From the NCBI GenBank assembly GCA_024278565.1, contig JAJRSY010000288.1:1-17264 (forward strand): a stretch of DNA of 17,264 nucleotides, read 5' to 3'. The stretch is from Bacteroidota bacterium. Lineage in GTDB: Bacteria > Bacteroidota > Bacteroidia > Flavobacteriales > Flavobacteriaceae. The notes beneath the pieces are model-generated. The model had not been told where the DNA came from. It was given only the letters and a program-made list of their open reading frames with translations, and did no database searches. How positions within the stretch are numbered: the stretch's first letter is position 1; every line of letters starts with the position of its first letter. Made by a program: the position numbers and the translations under genes. This document shows positions 15,578 to 17,264 of the stretch, piece by piece.

Positions 15578-16720
15578 ATGAAGACTATCCCCCTAAAAGT
15601 TGCTCAAATGGCCGTGTTTTTTATTGTCTTTTTATTTTCTTGTAGTAAAGATACCAATCTGTTATTGGATTCTGTGCTGAACGAGCCCGTGGTCTCCATT
15701 GAGGATGAAAATACGACTACCTCTCCCAAAACCGAACAGGAAGAGGTCAAACAGCAAGAAGAAGTCAAGCAGCAAGAAGAAAGGAATCCAAAAATAAAGG
15801 TCATTTTCGACACCGATGCCAATAACGAACTTGACGACCAGCATGCACTGGCCTATATATTCTCTAATGGCAATGTTTTTGATGTAAAAGGAATTACCGT
15901 TAACGCCACCTATAGCGACCGAAATGTTCAAGGACATTATGACGAAGCAGAGCGGGTCATGCAATTGTACGACCTTAAAGGTGCCATTCCCCTATTGAAA
16001 GGAGCCGAAGGAAATTTCAAGGAAATCTCCGAAAATTTTGACCCCACTGATTATGACGGTCAAGAAGGGGTTGATTTTATTTTGGAAGAAACAAAAAAAG
16101 AGTCGATAATTGTCGTTGCCGTCGGAAAATTGACCAACATTGCACTGGCCCTGAAAAAAGACCCCACATTTGCCAAACGTACCAAAATCGTATGGTTGGG
16201 CAGTAATTACCCAAGGCCCGGCGAGTACAATCAAGATAACGATACCATTTCAATGAACTATGTGCTCAACAGTGATATTCCGTTTGAAATGGTCACCGTG
16301 CGCTACGGGAATACCTCTGGCACCTCTGCGGTTTCGGTAACCAGAAAAGAGATCAACGAGAAAATGCCGGGTTTGGGGGTAAAGGCCATCGAGCCCATCA
16401 TAGGCAGGCATGGCGGAACTTTTAAGACTTTTGGCGACTACTCGGTAAACCTTTTTGAGAATGTATTCGGCAATACCAACATATCTGGGGCTACCCAATC
16501 ACGTCCGCTTTATGATATGGTAGCGATGGCAATTCTGAAAAACAATAGTTGGGGCGAGACCAAAACCATTCCCGCTCCCATATTGATTGACAACAAATGG
16601 GTAGATAGACCTAACAATAAACGGAAAATCTTACTTTGGGAGAATTTTGACAAAGAACATATCTTGAACGATTTTTATAAAACCATGGAGAACCCTGTAC
16701 TGATTTCTACATCTAAATAA
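15578..16720 (+). CDS. Lipoprotein with nucleoside-hydrolase (IU-NH) fold
   Basis: This 380-residue protein has a lipoprotein signal ending in LFSC (Cys22), so it is probably anchored to the outer or inner membrane. A charged linker (about 24-72) carries the exact hexapeptide repeat EEVKQQ twice (residues 55-66). The catalytic domain follows. IU-type nucleoside hydrolases split N-glycosidic bonds of nucleosides using a Ca-binding Asp cluster. Here it reads DTDANNELDDQHALAY (Asp78, Asp80, Asp86, Asp87), two residues longer between the second Asp and the Asp pair than in classic enzymes (DxDPGxDD). The distal motif is RPLYDMVAMAI, where Asp313 would be the last metal ligand and Tyr312 replaces the usual His. 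Salvage of nucleosides outside the cytoplasm is a reasonable guess; another glycosidic substrate is possible. The ATG at 15578 is chosen over an upstream TTG because it gives a proper lipoprotein signal. Confidence 0.8.
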   Translation: MKTIPLKVAQMAVFFIVFLFSCSKDTNLLLDSVLNEPVVSIEDENTTTSPKTEQEEVKQQEEVKQQEERNPKIKVIFDTDANNELDDQHALAYIFSNGNVFDVKGITVNATYSDRNVQGHYDEAERVMQLYDLKGAIPLLKGAEGNFKEISENFDPTDYDGQEGVDFILEETKKESIIVVAVGKLTNIALALKKDPTFAKRTKIVWLGSNYPRPGEYNQDNDTISMNYVLNSDIPFEMVTVRYGNTSGTSAVSVTRKEINEKMPGLGVKAIEPIIGRHGGTFKTFGDYSVNLFENVFGNTNISGATQSRPLYDMVAMAILKNNSWGETKTIPAPILIDNKWVDRPNNKRKILLWENFDKEHILNDFYKTMENPVLISTSK

Positions 16721-16765
16721 AAGGCATTAACCTCCAGTGGCTCTGGACCAATAATAGTCCCAAAT

Positions 16766-16866
16766 GGTCGGGAGAGACCTGTGGGGCGAGATATTAAACC
16801 CATCCCGTATTCTTCGGGACGCTAAAAAAGCAGAGTTAGTTCAACTAACTCCCGAGACTTCGGGAG
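16766..16866. repeat. Palindrome cluster with TCGGGAG motifs next to the IS element
   Basis: Four small inverted repeats occur in 100 bases. GGTC/GACC is at 16766-16779 and includes the 13-mer shared with metG. TCCCG/CGGGA is at 16803-16819. A perfect 9-bp palindrome around one base, GAGTTAGTT-C-AACTAACTC, is at 16833-16851. CTCCCGA-GACT-TCGGGAG is at 16849-16866 and overlaps the previous one by three bases. The only T-run is weak. They lie between the lipoprotein stop codon and the transposase remnant and could be repeats or part of the element's end. Confidence 0.6.
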
Positions 16867-16947
16867 AGTTTCACTAGTAAAAATCTACCCTCTTAGAAGG
16901 TGGCTTTTAAGGCTACCCCCTATGGTAATGGCACTAACATAAGTATA

Positions 16948-17264
16948 TTATTTATATTTTCGATATTTACCTTTTTTAGTTTTTCTTGAATATTTTCTGC
17001 CCTCAGGACGCTTGGGCAATATTTGCTTCCGAACAAGTTCCATTATTTCGTTTTCTACCCGTTGACCATCTGCTATATACCCGTCCCTTTTTATCAACAA
17101 GAATATTCTTACTATTCGTATGGAATTTATAAATGAAATCTTCTTTGGGGGGGAAAGGCAAGTCTTTTAGGCTTGCATAAATCATTTTTCTTATTAGATT
17201 ATATGCCGTTAACGAGACATTCAGTTCTTTCCCCAGCATCTCCGGGGTTTTGCTCCTAAGAATA
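16948..17264 (-). pseudogene. IS4-type transposase C-terminus, frameshifted at a C7 run
   Basis: The 5' part lies beyond the window end. From 17263 downwards the frame reads ILRSKTPEMLGKELNVSLTAYNLIRKMI, the typical C-terminal block of IS4-like DDE transposases that holds the third acidic residue (Glu in PEMLGKE) and the YNLIR motif. At the C7 tract (G7 on the plus strand, 17147-17153) the frame goes astray and ends at TGA (17003-17005) with non-family sequence. If one C is removed, translation continues as LPFPPKKISFINSIRIVRIF and ends in a basic tail (ILPKRPEGRKYSRKTKKG) at a TAA (16948-16950), which looks like a genuine transposase C-terminus. The gene is therefore probably broken by a one-base insertion, unless this is a sequencing error or a frameshift site. 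I could not identify the terminal inverted repeat. Confidence 0.8.

Overview
The window looks like chromosomal DNA of a marine-type member of the Flavobacteriaceae (Bacteroidota). The reasons are promoters of the flavobacterial TTG-N17-23-TAnnTTTG type, almost no Shine-Dalgarno sequences, a C-terminal type IX secretion (T9SS) sorting domain, a DUF1800/DUF1501 gene pair, and protein sequences typical of that family. It is mostly housekeeping and conserved-accessory genes. I see no phage, CRISPR array, toxin-antitoxin pair or defence island.

Layout. Positions 3-542 hold the C-terminal half of fructose-1,6-bisphosphatase (cut by the window edge). A palindrome-rich spacer (543-1195) and an AT-rich gene for a small outer-membrane beta-barrel protein (1196-1759) follow. 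Then comes a second, decayed copy of the fbp 3' half (about 1818-2300), which ends in a perfect (AG)20 microsatellite (2305-2344). A convergent TerB-fold gene (2383-2814, minus) is followed by mfd (3195-6629, TTG start) and a periplasmic thioredoxin-like protein (6666-7985). An ACT-domain regulatory protein and a YraN-family nuclease lie on the minus strand (8030-9104). DUF1800 and DUF1501 form a two-gene operon (9325-12532) closed by a strong intrinsic terminator (12614-12662). A run of three perfect hairpins precedes metG (12848-15019). After a repeat-bearing spacer come a nucleoside-hydrolase-like lipoprotein (15578-16720), a palindrome cluster (16766-16866) and the 3' end of an IS4-type transposase (minus), which appears frameshifted at a G7/C7 run.

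How the parts fit. The DUF1800/DUF1501 operon is the only clear functional pair: a Tat-exported, T9SS-sorted DUF1501 protein with a partner that has no visible signal peptide. Their biochemical role is unknown. Most other genes are independent housekeeping units with their own promoters.

The most unusual signals are structural. (1) There is a displaced, xenologous-looking fbp 3' fragment on the far side of an AT-rich one-gene insert. (2) A family of short palindromes built on CCTGCC...GGCAGG occurs at least six times, only between genes. (3) A related TCTCTCCCGA palindrome sits inside the metG coding sequence, where it encodes part of an enlarged linker of the synthetase. These point to mobile palindromic repeats and local recombination rather than to a new enzymatic system.
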